A stretch of DNA of 64,000 nt. Origin: Foliimonas ilicis (lineage in GTDB: Bacteria > Pseudomonadota > Alphaproteobacteria > Rhizobiales > Rhizobiaceae). The stretch lies in contig NZ_JBDUUH010000004.1 of assembly GCF_039939195.1 (NCBI RefSeq), forward strand, positions 248,001 through 312,000. The letters run 5' to 3'. The notes below the pieces were generated by a model. That model saw only the letters and a list, made by a program, of their open reading frames with translations. It searched no databases and had not been told where the DNA came from. A program made the translations under genes and the position numbers. Of this stretch, positions 34,947 to 43,683 are shown one piece after another. Within the stretch, counting starts at the first letter, position 1. Every line of letters begins with the position of its first letter.

Positions 34947-35061
34947 ACTGGCCGTATCCGCGCAGCTTCATCGTCTCGAGGTAACGCTTTGCTTCGCGCT
35001 CACGAGCGGCGATGAGTGCCTTGATGGCGCTTTTGAAAAAACCTGGCTTCTTATCGATCAT
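34942..35061 (-). CDS. Small basic protein (39 residues)
   Basis: Reading frame from ATG at 35061 to TAA at 34942. The peptide begins MIDKKPGFFKSAIKALIAAR and ends KLRGYGQY, is strongly basic and probably one amphipathic helix. AGGGAACGATA precedes the ATG, a good ribosome-binding site. Length and basic helical character recall the small DUF1127-type proteins common in alphaproteobacteria, but the signature of that family is not evident. It faces prmA tail to tail. Confidence 0.55.
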   Translation of the reverse strand: MIDKKPGFFKSAIKALIAAREREAKRYLETMKLRGYGQY

Positions 35062-35107
35062 TATCGTTCCCTATCTCTGGTTGAGAAGAATGATCCTCCA
35101 CGACCTC

Positions 35108-35163
35108 AAGATAGGGTGCATAGCTCGAATTCCGTAACGCAAATTTTGCATAGCACCCATCTT
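35108..35163. promoter_or_regulatory. Inverted repeat in the gap upstream of the aminopeptidase
   Basis: AAGATAGGGTGCATA near 35108 is mirrored by TGCATAGCACCCATCTT ending at 35163, and a CGCATATGCG palindrome follows at 35168-35177. They lie between the divergent small basic gene and aminopeptidase P. A role in regulating either gene is possible; no known regulator is recognised. Confidence 0.4.
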
Positions 35164-35297
35164 ATTTCGCATATGCGAGATGAAATATCGCAATGCACAA
35201 TAAGCGTCAGAATGCCGCTTTCTTTGGCACATTGCATGGCAGTTTCAGGCCAGTTAGTTTGCCCCGGTCAGAGTCGAAACTCGGAAAGCAAATCCTC

Positions 35298-37124
35298 ATG
35301 TTCCAGTCCTTCACATCCGAGAGCGATCCATCAGTGGGTGCACCACGCGTTGCGCGGTTGCGGGAATGGTTGGAGCATCATTCGCTGGACGGTTTTCTCG
35401 TTCCCCGCTCCGACGAGCATCAGGGCGAATATGTCGCCAGCCGCTCCGAGCGCCTGAAATGGCTGACCGGCTTTACAGGCTCGGCAGGCGTCGCGCTGAT
35501 CCTTCTGAAACGCGCATTCGTTTTCGTCGATGGGCGCTACACGCTGCAGGTGCGCTCGCAGGTCGATACGCAGATTTTCGAGATTGAAAGCCTCGTCGAC
35601 AATCCGCCGCCCTCCTGGATCGGCGAAAACCTCGGCAAGGGCGCGCGCATCGGCTTCGATCCCTGGCTTCACACGATTTCCGATGTGAATGCACTGCGGG
35701 CCGCCGCCGAAAAATCCGGCGCCGAACTCGTGGCGCTCGGCACCAACCCGATCAACGAAATCTGGGAAGACCAGCCGGAACCGCCGCTCGCTCAGGTGGA
35801 AATCCACCCGATTGCCTTTGCCGGTGAGCTGGCAAAAAGCAAACTCGATAGGCTGGCGCACGCGCTTACCAAAAGCGGCGCGACCCATGCCGTGCTGACC
35901 GACCCGTCATCCATTGCATGGGCGTTCAACATTCGCGGCAACGACGTTCCCCATACGCCGCTGGCCCTGGGTTTCGCGATCCTTTCAGCAGAAGGCGAGC
36001 ATTCGCTTTTCATGGACGAGCGGAAATTCTCGATCGAGACGAAAGCCTATCTGACGCAACTCACCGAATTGCATGCGCCCGACGAGCTTGAAAATGCCGT
36101 TGCGGCGTTGGCAAAAGACGGCGCGCGCGTCGCGCTCGATCCGGTTCTGGCGGCAGACAGGCTGCGCACGCTGGTCAAGGAAAATGGCGGCACGGTCGTC
36201 TCAGCCGCTGATCCGGCACGCCTCCCCAGAGCCACCAAGAACCGCGCCGAAATAGACGGCTCAAAAGCCGCCCACATTCGCGACGGCACGGCAGTCGTAA
36301 AGCTGCTTCATTGGCTGGACGGCAGGAAGCCGGGATCGCTTGATGAGATCGCCGTCGTAAAACAGCTTGAGCAATTCCGCACCCGCACCGGCGAGGAAAT
36401 GCAGATGCCGCTGCGCGACGTCTCCTTCGATACGATTTCAGGTGCAGGCCCGAACGGCGCGATCATGCATTATCGCGTGACCGAAAAAACCAGCCGTAAG
36501 CTGAAAAGCGGCGAGCTTTTCCTGCTCGATTCCGGCGCGCAATATCAGGACGGCACTACGGACATCACGCGCACCGTTCCTATCGGAAAACCGACAGAGG
36601 AAATGCGTGAGCGCTATACGCTGGTGCTGAAAGGCCTCATCGCCATTTCGACGCTGCGCTTTCCGGCAGGCACACGCGGCTGCGACATCGACGCTTTCGC
36701 GCGCATCGCACTTTGGAAATCGGGCCTCGACTTCGCCCACGGCACCGGCCACGGCGTCGGTTCCTATCTCTCGGTCCATGAAGGGCCGCAACGCATCGCC
36801 AAGACCGGCACGGAAAAGCTGCTGGAAGGCATGATCCTTTCCAACGAGCCCGGCTACTACAAGGAAGGCCACTACGGCATCCGCCTCGAAAACCTCATCC
36901 TTGTCGACAAGGCGGAAGAGATCGAAGACGGCGACATTGCCATGCACGGTTTCGGAACCCTGACGCTGGCGCCCTTCGACCGCCGTATGGTGCAAGTCGA
37001 ATTGTTGTCCAGCGATGAGCTTGAATGGTTGAACGCCTATCATGAGCGCGTTCTGGAAGAGATCGGCACGCTGGTCGAAGGCGAAACGCTGGCCTGGCTC
37101 GAGGAAGCGACGGCAGCGCTTTAG
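35298..37124 (+). CDS. pepP: Aminopeptidase P family Xaa-Pro aminopeptidase
   Basis: A 608-residue M24B metallopeptidase removing the first residue from peptides with proline in position two. It has two creatinase-like N-terminal domains (about 1-310) and a pita-bread catalytic domain (about 310-540). The two metal-ion ligands are visible: aspartates in DSGAQYQDGTTDITRT, histidine in HGTGHGVG, and glutamates in SNEPGYY and IRLENL. The length fits the long eukaryote-like subfamily. Start ATG 35298 (MFQSFT). Its TAG stop lies in the terminal repeat of the following MITE-like element. Confidence 0.92.
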   Translation: MFQSFTSESDPSVGAPRVARLREWLEHHSLDGFLVPRSDEHQGEYVASRSERLKWLTGFTGSAGVALILLKRAFVFVDGRYTLQVRSQVDTQIFEIESLVDNPPPSWIGENLGKGARIGFDPWLHTISDVNALRAAAEKSGAELVALGTNPINEIWEDQPEPPLAQVEIHPIAFAGELAKSKLDRLAHALTKSGATHAVLTDPSSIAWAFNIRGNDVPHTPLALGFAILSAEGEHSLFMDERKFSIETKAYLTQLTELHAPDELENAVAALAKDGARVALDPVLAADRLRTLVKENGGTVVSAADPARLPRATKNRAEIDGSKAAHIRDGTAVVKLLHWLDGRKPGSLDEIAVVKQLEQFRTRTGEEMQMPLRDVSFDTISGAGPNGAIMHYRVTEKTSRKLKSGELFLLDSGAQYQDGTTDITRTVPIGKPTEEMRERYTLVLKGLIAISTLRFPAGTRGCDIDAFARIALWKSGLDFAHGTGHGVGSYLSVHEGPQRIAKTGTEKLLEGMILSNEPGYYKEGHYGIRLENLILVDKAEEIEDGDIAMHGFGTLTLAPFDRRMVQVELLSSDELEWLNAYHERVLEEIGTLVEGETLAWLEEATAAL

Positions 37125-37351
37125 GCGGTTACTTTTAGATAGAAAGCAGGCGCGAGGCACCCCCCTCTGCCCTGCCGGGCATCTCCCCCTCAAGGGGGGA
37201 GATTACTCCGTCATGAGCGCATCGCACCAATTTCTGACGTTGCAAGACAGAGGCGGAGCGTTGTGAAAGCCAATCTCCACCCTTGGGGGGGAGATGCCCG
37301 GCAGGGCAGAGGGGGGTGCCTCGCGATTCCGTTAAAACAGGAACCGCCCTA
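37122..37351. repeat. MITE-like palindromic element, copy 1
   Basis: A 230-base element between two convergent genes. Ends are inverted: TAGGCGGTT on the left and AACCGCCCTA on the right. Inner arms CACCCCCCTCTG...CAGAGGGGGGTG and CTGCCGGGCATCTCCCC are mirrored by GGGAGATGCCCGGCAG. Both outer TA dinucleotides would fit a TA target duplication. No protein is encoded. Copies 2 and 3 are at 40677 and 50064. Confidence 0.85.
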
Positions 37352-37645
37352 AGCCAAAAAATACCGCAAGATAATCAGCGTGGCCGCACCGGTGAGGAAC
37401 ATCGTCATCAGCCCGCCGCGTAATGAGACGAGGCCCGCGATCAACAGGGCAGCGAACTCCGCAGGCCCTGCCGACAGGATCGACGGCGCAACGAGCGTCG
37501 TCAGCACGGCAGCCGGAACAGCATTCAGCCCTGCCTCGACACGCGGATTGATCCGCTCGAAACGCGACATGACCATATGCCCTGCGATGCGCGTCAGATA
37601 GGTCAGGATTGCCGAGAAGAAGATGATCCAGAACGTCTCGTTCAC
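37349..37645 (-). CDS. azlD: AzlD family branched-chain amino acid export subunit
   Basis: A 98-residue membrane protein with about four hydrophobic segments, partner of AzlC in branched-chain amino-acid (or analogue) export. Signature LTYLTRIAGHM near the N-terminus and PAAVLTTLVAP mid-protein. The GTG start overlaps the AzlC TGA stop (GTGA), so the subunits are translationally coupled. Its TAG stop falls in the end of MITE-like copy 1. Confidence 0.9.
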   Translation of the reverse strand: MNETFWIIFFSAILTYLTRIAGHMVMSRFERINPRVEAGLNAVPAAVLTTLVAPSILSAGPAEFAALLIAGLVSLRGGLMTMFLTGAATLIILRYFLA

Positions 37646-38355
37646 AGCACATCGCCTCCATGCCTGTCGCGCGGCGCAACGATCGCGGCAAGCAGAATGC
37701 CGGCCGCAGCACCGATCGAAACATGCCAGGGCGACCCGACAGTTACATATGCAACTATCGAGGCGGCAGCACTTGCGAGCACCACAGGCAGCCAGAGCGG
37801 ACGCGTGCGGAAGCTCATGACGAGGCCGAGGAAATAGAGCGGCAACAGGAAGTCGAGGCCCAATGCGTGCGGGTCAGGGATCAGCTTGCCAAACACCGCA
37901 CCGATAAAGGCATCGAGCAACCAGCATATATAGACCGGCAGGCCAAGCCCCAGATACCACCAGAAACTGACGGTTTCGCCGCGCTCGCCCTTGCGTTCCG
38001 TCTCGGCATATTGCGGATCGACCAGCAGGAAAAAACCGATCGCCTGCTGCATGATCGGCCAATGCTTTATGTATGGCCCGACCGCCGCCGAATACAAAAC
38101 ATGCCGGAAATTGACGGCAAAAACCGACAAAACGATCAGCCACGGCGCAACTTTTTGACCGAAAAGCTCGATACCGACAAGCTGGCTCGCACCACCATAG
38201 ACGGTCGCGCTCATCAACACGGCGTCGAAAATGGTAAAACCATTATCGACGGCGATTGCGCCGAACAGCATGCCGAACGGAGCGGATGCCACGACAATAG
38301 GCACGCTGAGGCGCGCGCCGCGCCAAAATTCACCGCTTTGATTTTGAGATGACAT
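37642..38355 (-). CDS. azlC: AzlC family branched-chain amino acid exporter
   Basis: A 237-residue multi-pass membrane protein (LIV-E family, about seven helices), forming with AzlD an exporter that in Bacillus removes branched-chain amino acids or azaleucine. The N-terminal PFGMLFGAIAVDNGF and SATVYGGASQLVGIEL are family motifs. GGAGAAGGT precedes the ATG at 38355. ligA lies upstream on the same strand but has its own long stop-to-start gap of about 80 bases. Confidence 0.9.
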   Translation of the reverse strand: MSSQNQSGEFWRGARLSVPIVVASAPFGMLFGAIAVDNGFTIFDAVLMSATVYGGASQLVGIELFGQKVAPWLIVLSVFAVNFRHVLYSAAVGPYIKHWPIMQQAIGFFLLVDPQYAETERKGERGETVSFWWYLGLGLPVYICWLLDAFIGAVFGKLIPDPHALGLDFLLPLYFLGLVMSFRTRPLWLPVVLASAAASIVAYVTVGSPWHVSIGAAAGILLAAIVAPRDRHGGDVL

Positions 38356-38436
38356 ACCTTCTCCCACCGACCTGATTAGGTCAGCACGGTTGCCATGTCA
38401 CGCCAATTCCATTGAGCCAAAGCGTCAATGAAGTTG

Positions 38437-40590
38437 TTAATCACGCCCCACGAGCACGAACCAGGCATCCTCATCGATGACTTCTATGCCGAGATCGGTC
38501 GCCTGCTTGAGTTTCGAGCCAGCACCCGGCCCGGCCACCACCAGATCGGTCTTTTTGGAAACAGAGCCCGAAACCTTCGCCCCGTAATTCTCGGCCATTG
38601 CCTTCGCCTCGTCGCGCGACATGCGCTCCAGCGACCCAGTGAAAACCACCGTCTTGCCGGATACGGGCGACGACACGCCACCGACTTGCGGCTCGTCCTG
38701 CGGCTTTACCTCAGCCAGAAGCGCGTCGAGGGCAGCGCGATTGTGATCTTCCGCGAAAAACTCGACCACGGCCTCCGCAACCGTTGCGCCGATGCCGTTG
38801 ATGGCGTTGAGTTCCTGCCAGGCGCTATTGCCCGGATCGCCCTTGCCTTCCGGCATTTGCGCGGCAAGCCCCGCTTCTTTGAACTTGTCGAACTGCACAT
38901 AGTGGCGCGCGATGCGCTTGGCGTTGGTTTCACCGATATGGCGAATGCCTAGCGCATAAAGAAAGCGCGAGAAATCGACCTTGCGCCGCTCATTTATCGC
39001 CGCAAACAGCTTGCGAACGGACGTTGCACCAAACCCGTCGATGTTTTCGAGCTTGGTCAGGGATTTCGACTGCCGCGCTTCCAGCGTGAAAATATCGGCT
39101 GGCGAGCGTACCAGAAGCGCCTCGTCTTCCGCATGGAAGAAGAATTCGATCTGCTTTTCGCCAAGACCGTCAATGTCCATCGCGCCGCGCGCAACGAAAT
39201 GCCGAAGCCGCTCGACCGCCTGTGCCGGGCAGATCAGCCCGCCGGTGCACCGCTTCACGACCTCGCCTTCCTCGCGCACCGCATGGCTGCCGCAGGCCGG
39301 GCAATGGTCCGGGAAGACATAAGGAACGCTGTCGGATGCGCGCTTTTCGGGGAAAATATCGAGGATTTGCGGGATCACATCGCCTGCGCGCTGAACGAGA
39401 ACCGTATCGCCAACGCGAATGTCCCTGCCCTCGCGGATCGGCTGGCCGCTATTGCCGATACCCTTGATGTAATCCTCATTGTGCAAAGTTGCATTTGTAA
39501 CGACCACTCCGCCAACCGTGACGGGCTGGAGCCGAGCGACCGGCGTCAGCGCGCCTGTGCGGCCGACCTGAATGTCGATGCCGAGCAATTCGGTCGTCGC
39601 CTTTTCGGCTGCGAACTTATGAGCGGTCGCCCAGCGCGGGCTGCGCGAACGAAAGCCGAGGCGCTCCTGCAAATCCAGCCGGTCGACCTTATAGACCACC
39701 CCGTCAATGTCGTAGGGCAGATCGGCGCGGTCCATTTCGATGGCTTGATAACGCGCCAGCATTTCCTCGACGCTGGCGCAGCGCACCATGCGATCGTTGA
39801 TCTTGAAGCCCCAATCGGCAAAGCGCTGCACCACGTCATACTGTGTGTCGCCAAGCGTCTCGCTGGCATCGCCCCACGCATAAGCGAAGAACCGCAAAGG
39901 CCGCGTCTTGGTCACGTTGGGGTCGATCTGGCGCAGGCTTCCGGCAGCAGAATTGCGCGGATTTGCGAAAACACGGCCCGTTTCGGCCATTCTTTCATTG
40001 AGTGCCAGAAAATCGTCACGGCGCATATAGACCTCGCCGCGCACCTCCACGACATCCGGCGCGTCCTTGGGCAGACGGTCGGGGATTTCAGAGATGGTGC
40101 GGATATTGGCGGTGACGTTTTCGCCGGTCGATCCGTCGCCGCGCGTCGCTGCCGTCACGAGCTGCCGGTTTTCGTAGCGCAGCGACATGGAAAGTCCGTC
40201 GATTTTGGGCTCTGCCGTGAAAATCAGTTCGTTTTCAGCCGAATATTTCAGAAACCGGCGTACGGAACCGACGAAATCAACGACATCTCCGTCGGAAAAC
40301 ACATTGTCCAGCGAAAGCATCGGCTTGACGTGAGGGACCGCGCTGAAGGCTGCTGACGGCGTTGCCCCGACCTTGACTGACGGCGAATCCGACCGGATCA
40401 GGCTCGGAAACTGAGCCTCGATCTCGGCATTGCGCAGACGCAAAGAATCGTACTCGGCGTCCGTTACGGTCGGCGCATCTTCCTGATGATAGCGCTTGTC
40501 GTGACCCGCAATTTCTTCGGCCAGACGCGCAAGTTCTTCCGCAGCCTGATCTTCAGTCAGAGTCTCTACCGGTTTTTGTGTGTCTGCCAT
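38437..40590 (-). CDS. ligA: NAD-dependent DNA ligase
   Basis: Seals nicks in DNA using NAD. The 717-residue enzyme has the Ia domain, the adenylation domain with Lys129 in EPKIDG as the nucleophile, the OB fold, a four-cysteine zinc finger (CPACG and GLICPA), helix-hairpin-helix repeats and a C-terminal BRCT domain (GKTVVFTGSLERMSRDEAK). ATG 40590 (MADTQKPVE) is preferred over 40689, which lies in the upstream repeat. It follows recN on the same strand after the MITE-like copy 2. Confidence 0.96.
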   Translation of the reverse strand: MADTQKPVETLTEDQAAEELARLAEEIAGHDKRYHQEDAPTVTDAEYDSLRLRNAEIEAQFPSLIRSDSPSVKVGATPSAAFSAVPHVKPMLSLDNVFSDGDVVDFVGSVRRFLKYSAENELIFTAEPKIDGLSMSLRYENRQLVTAATRGDGSTGENVTANIRTISEIPDRLPKDAPDVVEVRGEVYMRRDDFLALNERMAETGRVFANPRNSAAGSLRQIDPNVTKTRPLRFFAYAWGDASETLGDTQYDVVQRFADWGFKINDRMVRCASVEEMLARYQAIEMDRADLPYDIDGVVYKVDRLDLQERLGFRSRSPRWATAHKFAAEKATTELLGIDIQVGRTGALTPVARLQPVTVGGVVVTNATLHNEDYIKGIGNSGQPIREGRDIRVGDTVLVQRAGDVIPQILDIFPEKRASDSVPYVFPDHCPACGSHAVREEGEVVKRCTGGLICPAQAVERLRHFVARGAMDIDGLGEKQIEFFFHAEDEALLVRSPADIFTLEARQSKSLTKLENIDGFGATSVRKLFAAINERRKVDFSRFLYALGIRHIGETNAKRIARHYVQFDKFKEAGLAAQMPEGKGDPGNSAWQELNAINGIGATVAEAVVEFFAEDHNRAALDALLAEVKPQDEPQVGGVSSPVSGKTVVFTGSLERMSRDEAKAMAENYGAKVSGSVSKKTDLVVAGPGAGSKLKQATDLGIEVIDEDAWFVLVGRD

Positions 40591-40676
40591 GTCGAAAATT
40601 CCGGCTTCTGGATGTTTTCGGCACAATAGAGTTAGCGCGATGAAAGTGGAATTCCGTTTCTTGTCGGCGCACAACC

Positions 40677-40911
40677 TAAAGCTCTTCATTTTTTAAATGG
40701 AAACGCTGGCGGGGCAGCACCCCCCTCTGGCCTGCCGGCCATCTCCCCCTCAAGGGTGGAGATTACTCCGTCATGAACGCACGGCATCAATTGCCCGCGT
40801 TGCAGAAAAAAGGCGGATATTTATGTCAGCCAATCTCCACCCTTGAGGGGGAGATGCCCGGCAGGGCAGAGGGGGGTGTCTCGCGATTCCGTCAAAACAG
40901 GAACCGCCCTA
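40677..40911. repeat. MITE-like palindromic element, copy 2
   Basis: About 235 bases between ligA and recN with the same core as copy 1: CACCCCCCTCTG... left arm, a shared ATTACTCCGTCATGA centre and a CAGAGGGGGGTG right arm, ending TCTCGCGATTCC...GGAACCGCCCTA. Core sequence is nearly identical to copy 1; the left end is more diverged. Confidence 0.85.
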
Positions 40912-40920
40912 CTGCCAAAA

Positions 40921-42594
40921 TCAGCTAGGTACGACATTCTCGCGCAGGAGACGTTCAGCGGCTGCACGCGCTTCGTCGGTGATGGTCGCGCCGGCAAGCA
41001 TGCGGGCGATTTCTTCCTGGCGGGCGGGCTTGTCCATTTCGGCAATGCGCGTCGAAACGCGGTCGGTGCCACCGGATTTGGAAATCAGGAAATGGGTTGC
41101 GGCGCGCGCAGCAACCTGCGGCGCGTGGGTGACAGACAGAACCTGCACACGCGCCGAAAGACGCGACAGGCGCTGGCCGATGGCGTCTGCCACCGCACCG
41201 CCGACGCCCGTGTCAATTTCGTCGAAAACCAGCGTTGGCGCGGAACCACGATCGGCAAGCGCGACTTTGAGCGCCAGCAGGAAGCGCGAAAGCTCGCCGC
41301 CGGACGCGACCTTCATCATCGGTCCTGCCCGCGTGCCTGGATTGGTGCGCACCCAGAATTCGACCTGATCGATGCCCTCTTCCTGCCGATTGTCCTTTTC
41401 GCTGGAAATCTCGACGATGAATTCGGCGCGCTCCAGCTTGAGCGCGGGCAGTTCGGCCATCACGGCTTTCTGCAGGCCAGCGGCTGCGGCTTTTCGCAAT
41501 TCGGAAAGCCCGGCAGCAGCGGAATCATAGGCTTCGCGTGTCGCGACAGCCTGTTTTTCCAGCCCGTGCAAACGGCTTTCGCCCGCATCGAGGTCGGCAA
41601 GGTCTGCCTCCATCTTATCGCGAAGCTCGGCCAGATCATCGACCGGGACATTGTGCTTGCGGCTGGCGGCGCGAAGCGCAAACAGACGCTCCTCCGCCTT
41701 CTCGAGCCGCGCCGGATCGTATTCGGTCGCCCGCATCGCCGCATCAACGCTCGATTGCGCGGCGTCGAGCGACAGCATGGCCTCATCGAGCGAGGTCACG
41801 ACATCATCGAGCAGACCCGGCGCTTCGGCTGATTTGCGCTGCAAGCGGCGCAACAGGCTCGCTAAGGCGGGCAATGGCGATGTCGGGCCGGACAGGACGT
41901 CCTGCGCATCCTTGATCTCGGACGCGATCTTTTCGACCCGCATCATGGTCTGGCGAATGTCGGCCAGTTCGGTTTCTTCGCCCGGCTGGGGATCGAGCCC
42001 GGAGAGCTCGGCCACCGCTGCGCGCAGATAATCCGCCTCGCGCGCGGCTGCATCCACCCTCGCCTTTGCGCGGGCAAGCTCTTGTTCGCTGTCGCGCCAG
42101 CGCCGCCATGCGGCACCGCAATTCAGCGTTTCTCCGACATGACCGCCAAAGGAATCCAGAAGATTGCGATGCGCGCCGGGATCGACCAGCGCGCGCTCAT
42201 CATGCTGGCCGTGGATTTCGACCAGAGCACGCCCGATCTGGCGCACCAGCGTCACGCTTGACGGCTGATCGTTGACGAAGATGCGCGTGCGCCCATCCGC
42301 CGTCTGCACGCGGCGCAGGATGATGTCGCCTTCGTCGTCGATGGCGTTGTCGATCAGCAATTGCCGCGCGGGATGGTTGGCCGGCACGTCGAAGACGGCC
42401 GTCACCTGCCCTTGGCTAGCGCCATGCCGCACAAGGGAAGCGTCGCCGCGCGCACCAAGCGCCAGCGACAATGAATCGAGGAGAATGGATTTACCAGCCC
42501 CGGTTTCACCTGTCAGGACGGAAAGTCCCGGCAGGAAATCCATATCCAGCCGTTCTATGAGGACAATATCGCGGATCGACAGGCGCGAGAGCAT
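40921..42594 (-). CDS. recN: DNA repair protein RecN
   Basis: A 557-residue SMC-like ATPase for double-strand break repair. Walker A GETGAGKS is at 29-36, two long coiled-coil arms fill about 150-360, the ABC signature is in VASGGELSRFLLAL, and Walker B is TLVFDEIDTGVGG. A missing upstream promoter and only three bases to the bamD stop suggest co-transcription with bamD. Its TGA is ten bases from MITE-like copy 2. Confidence 0.95.
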   Translation of the reverse strand: MLSRLSIRDIVLIERLDMDFLPGLSVLTGETGAGKSILLDSLSLALGARGDASLVRHGASQGQVTAVFDVPANHPARQLLIDNAIDDEGDIILRRVQTADGRTRIFVNDQPSSVTLVRQIGRALVEIHGQHDERALVDPGAHRNLLDSFGGHVGETLNCGAAWRRWRDSEQELARAKARVDAAAREADYLRAAVAELSGLDPQPGEETELADIRQTMMRVEKIASEIKDAQDVLSGPTSPLPALASLLRRLQRKSAEAPGLLDDVVTSLDEAMLSLDAAQSSVDAAMRATEYDPARLEKAEERLFALRAASRKHNVPVDDLAELRDKMEADLADLDAGESRLHGLEKQAVATREAYDSAAAGLSELRKAAAAGLQKAVMAELPALKLERAEFIVEISSEKDNRQEEGIDQVEFWVRTNPGTRAGPMMKVASGGELSRFLLALKVALADRGSAPTLVFDEIDTGVGGAVADAIGQRLSRLSARVQVLSVTHAPQVAARAATHFLISKSGGTDRVSTRIAEMDKPARQEEIARMLAGATITDEARAAAERLLRENVVPS

Positions 42595-42597
42595 CGC

Positions 42598-43464
42598 TTA
42601 CCCGGTGATAAGCTTCCCGGCCTTGGAAATCCACGAACCCGCGCTTTCGCGAGGCTCAAGCCCGCCGGATTGCAGCAGCTTGTAGGAATCCTTGTACCAA
42701 GAGCTGTCCGGATAATTGTGTCCAAGCACCGCGGCAGCCGTCTGGGCTTCCGAAGTCAGACCCATCGCGTAATAGGCTTCGACGAGACGCGCGAGCGCTT
42801 CTTCGACCTGTCTTGTGTTGGAATAATTCTCGACCACACCGCGGAAGCGCTTCGTGGCAGCGATATATTCGCGCCGTTCGAGATAATAGCGGCCGATCTG
42901 CATTTCCTTGCCGGCGAGCTGGTCGCGGGCAACGCGGATCTTTTCCTTGGCGTCTTCGACATATTCGGATTCGGGCCAGCGATCGACCACTTCCTGCATC
43001 GCCTCAATGGCGCGGCGCGATTCCTTCTGGTCCTGCGTCACGTCGCGGATCTGGCGGAAATAGCTGAGGCCGATAATGTACTGCGCGTAGGCCGCATCAT
43101 CCGTGTTCGGGTAGAGCGACAGATAACGCTGCGAAGAAGCGACCGCTTCCTCATACTTGCCCTGGCGATAATTCGCGAATGCGCCCATCACCATCGATTT
43201 GCGCGCCCACTCCGAATAGGGGTGCTGGCGATCGACGGCATCAAACTTGCGGCTGGCTTCGGTAAGGCGGCCGGAATTCAGATTGGCGAGGCCCTGATTG
43301 TAGAGCACGTCCGCAGGCTCCGTCTGCTCCACATAGGTAGAGAGATCGACGTCTGCCTCGGAAGACATGCAGCCTGAAAGCAGGACCGGGCCGGCAAATG
43401 CTGAAAGCGCAACAAGCGCCAAACGAAACTGCCTGCCCGAAGGAGCGGCTTTCTGGAAGACCAT
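42598..43464 (-). CDS. bamD: Outer membrane assembly lipoprotein BamD
   Basis: A 288-residue lipoprotein of the Bam complex, which inserts beta-barrel proteins into the outer membrane. A lipobox LLSGC with Cys32 follows a signal sequence, then tetratricopeptide-like helices (Pfam YfiO). I chose ATG 43464; the frame is open to 43530 but the extra residues precede the signal peptide. It lies between lpxC and recN in an envelope-biogenesis neighbourhood. Confidence 0.93.
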   Translation of the reverse strand: MVFQKAAPSGRQFRLALVALSAFAGPVLLSGCMSSEADVDLSTYVEQTEPADVLYNQGLANLNSGRLTEASRKFDAVDRQHPYSEWARKSMVMGAFANYRQGKYEEAVASSQRYLSLYPNTDDAAYAQYIIGLSYFRQIRDVTQDQKESRRAIEAMQEVVDRWPESEYVEDAKEKIRVARDQLAGKEMQIGRYYLERREYIAATKRFRGVVENYSNTRQVEEALARLVEAYYAMGLTSEAQTAAAVLGHNYPDSSWYKDSYKLLQSGGLEPRESAGSWISKAGKLITG

Positions 43465-43579
43465 GATCGTATTCCGCCCTTTCGGCATTATTTCACTCGA
43501 AAGCATTGTGCCATAAATCATAAGTGCCATTGCACGGCAACGCTATCATCCGGCAATGGCGCATTTTTGTGGCACGCTG

Positions 43580-43620
43580 AACCCTTATCGGCGCATTAGC
43601 GGCGCCTGCAGGGTTTTTTC
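43580..43620 (+). terminator. Plus-strand terminator-like hairpin in the bamD-lpxC gap
   Basis: AACCCT (43580-43585) and AGGGTT (43610-43615) enclose a GC-rich inner stem (GGCGC...GCGCC), followed on the plus strand by TTTTC. Genes on both sides are on the minus strand, so a plus-strand terminator has no gene to serve. It may end an antisense or small RNA, or be coincidence. Confidence 0.4.
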
Positions 43621-43683
43621 GTGATTTATGCGACGCTCCAGCAACAGATCGATGGCTTCGCATCGAAATTGCAGTCGCGCGAA

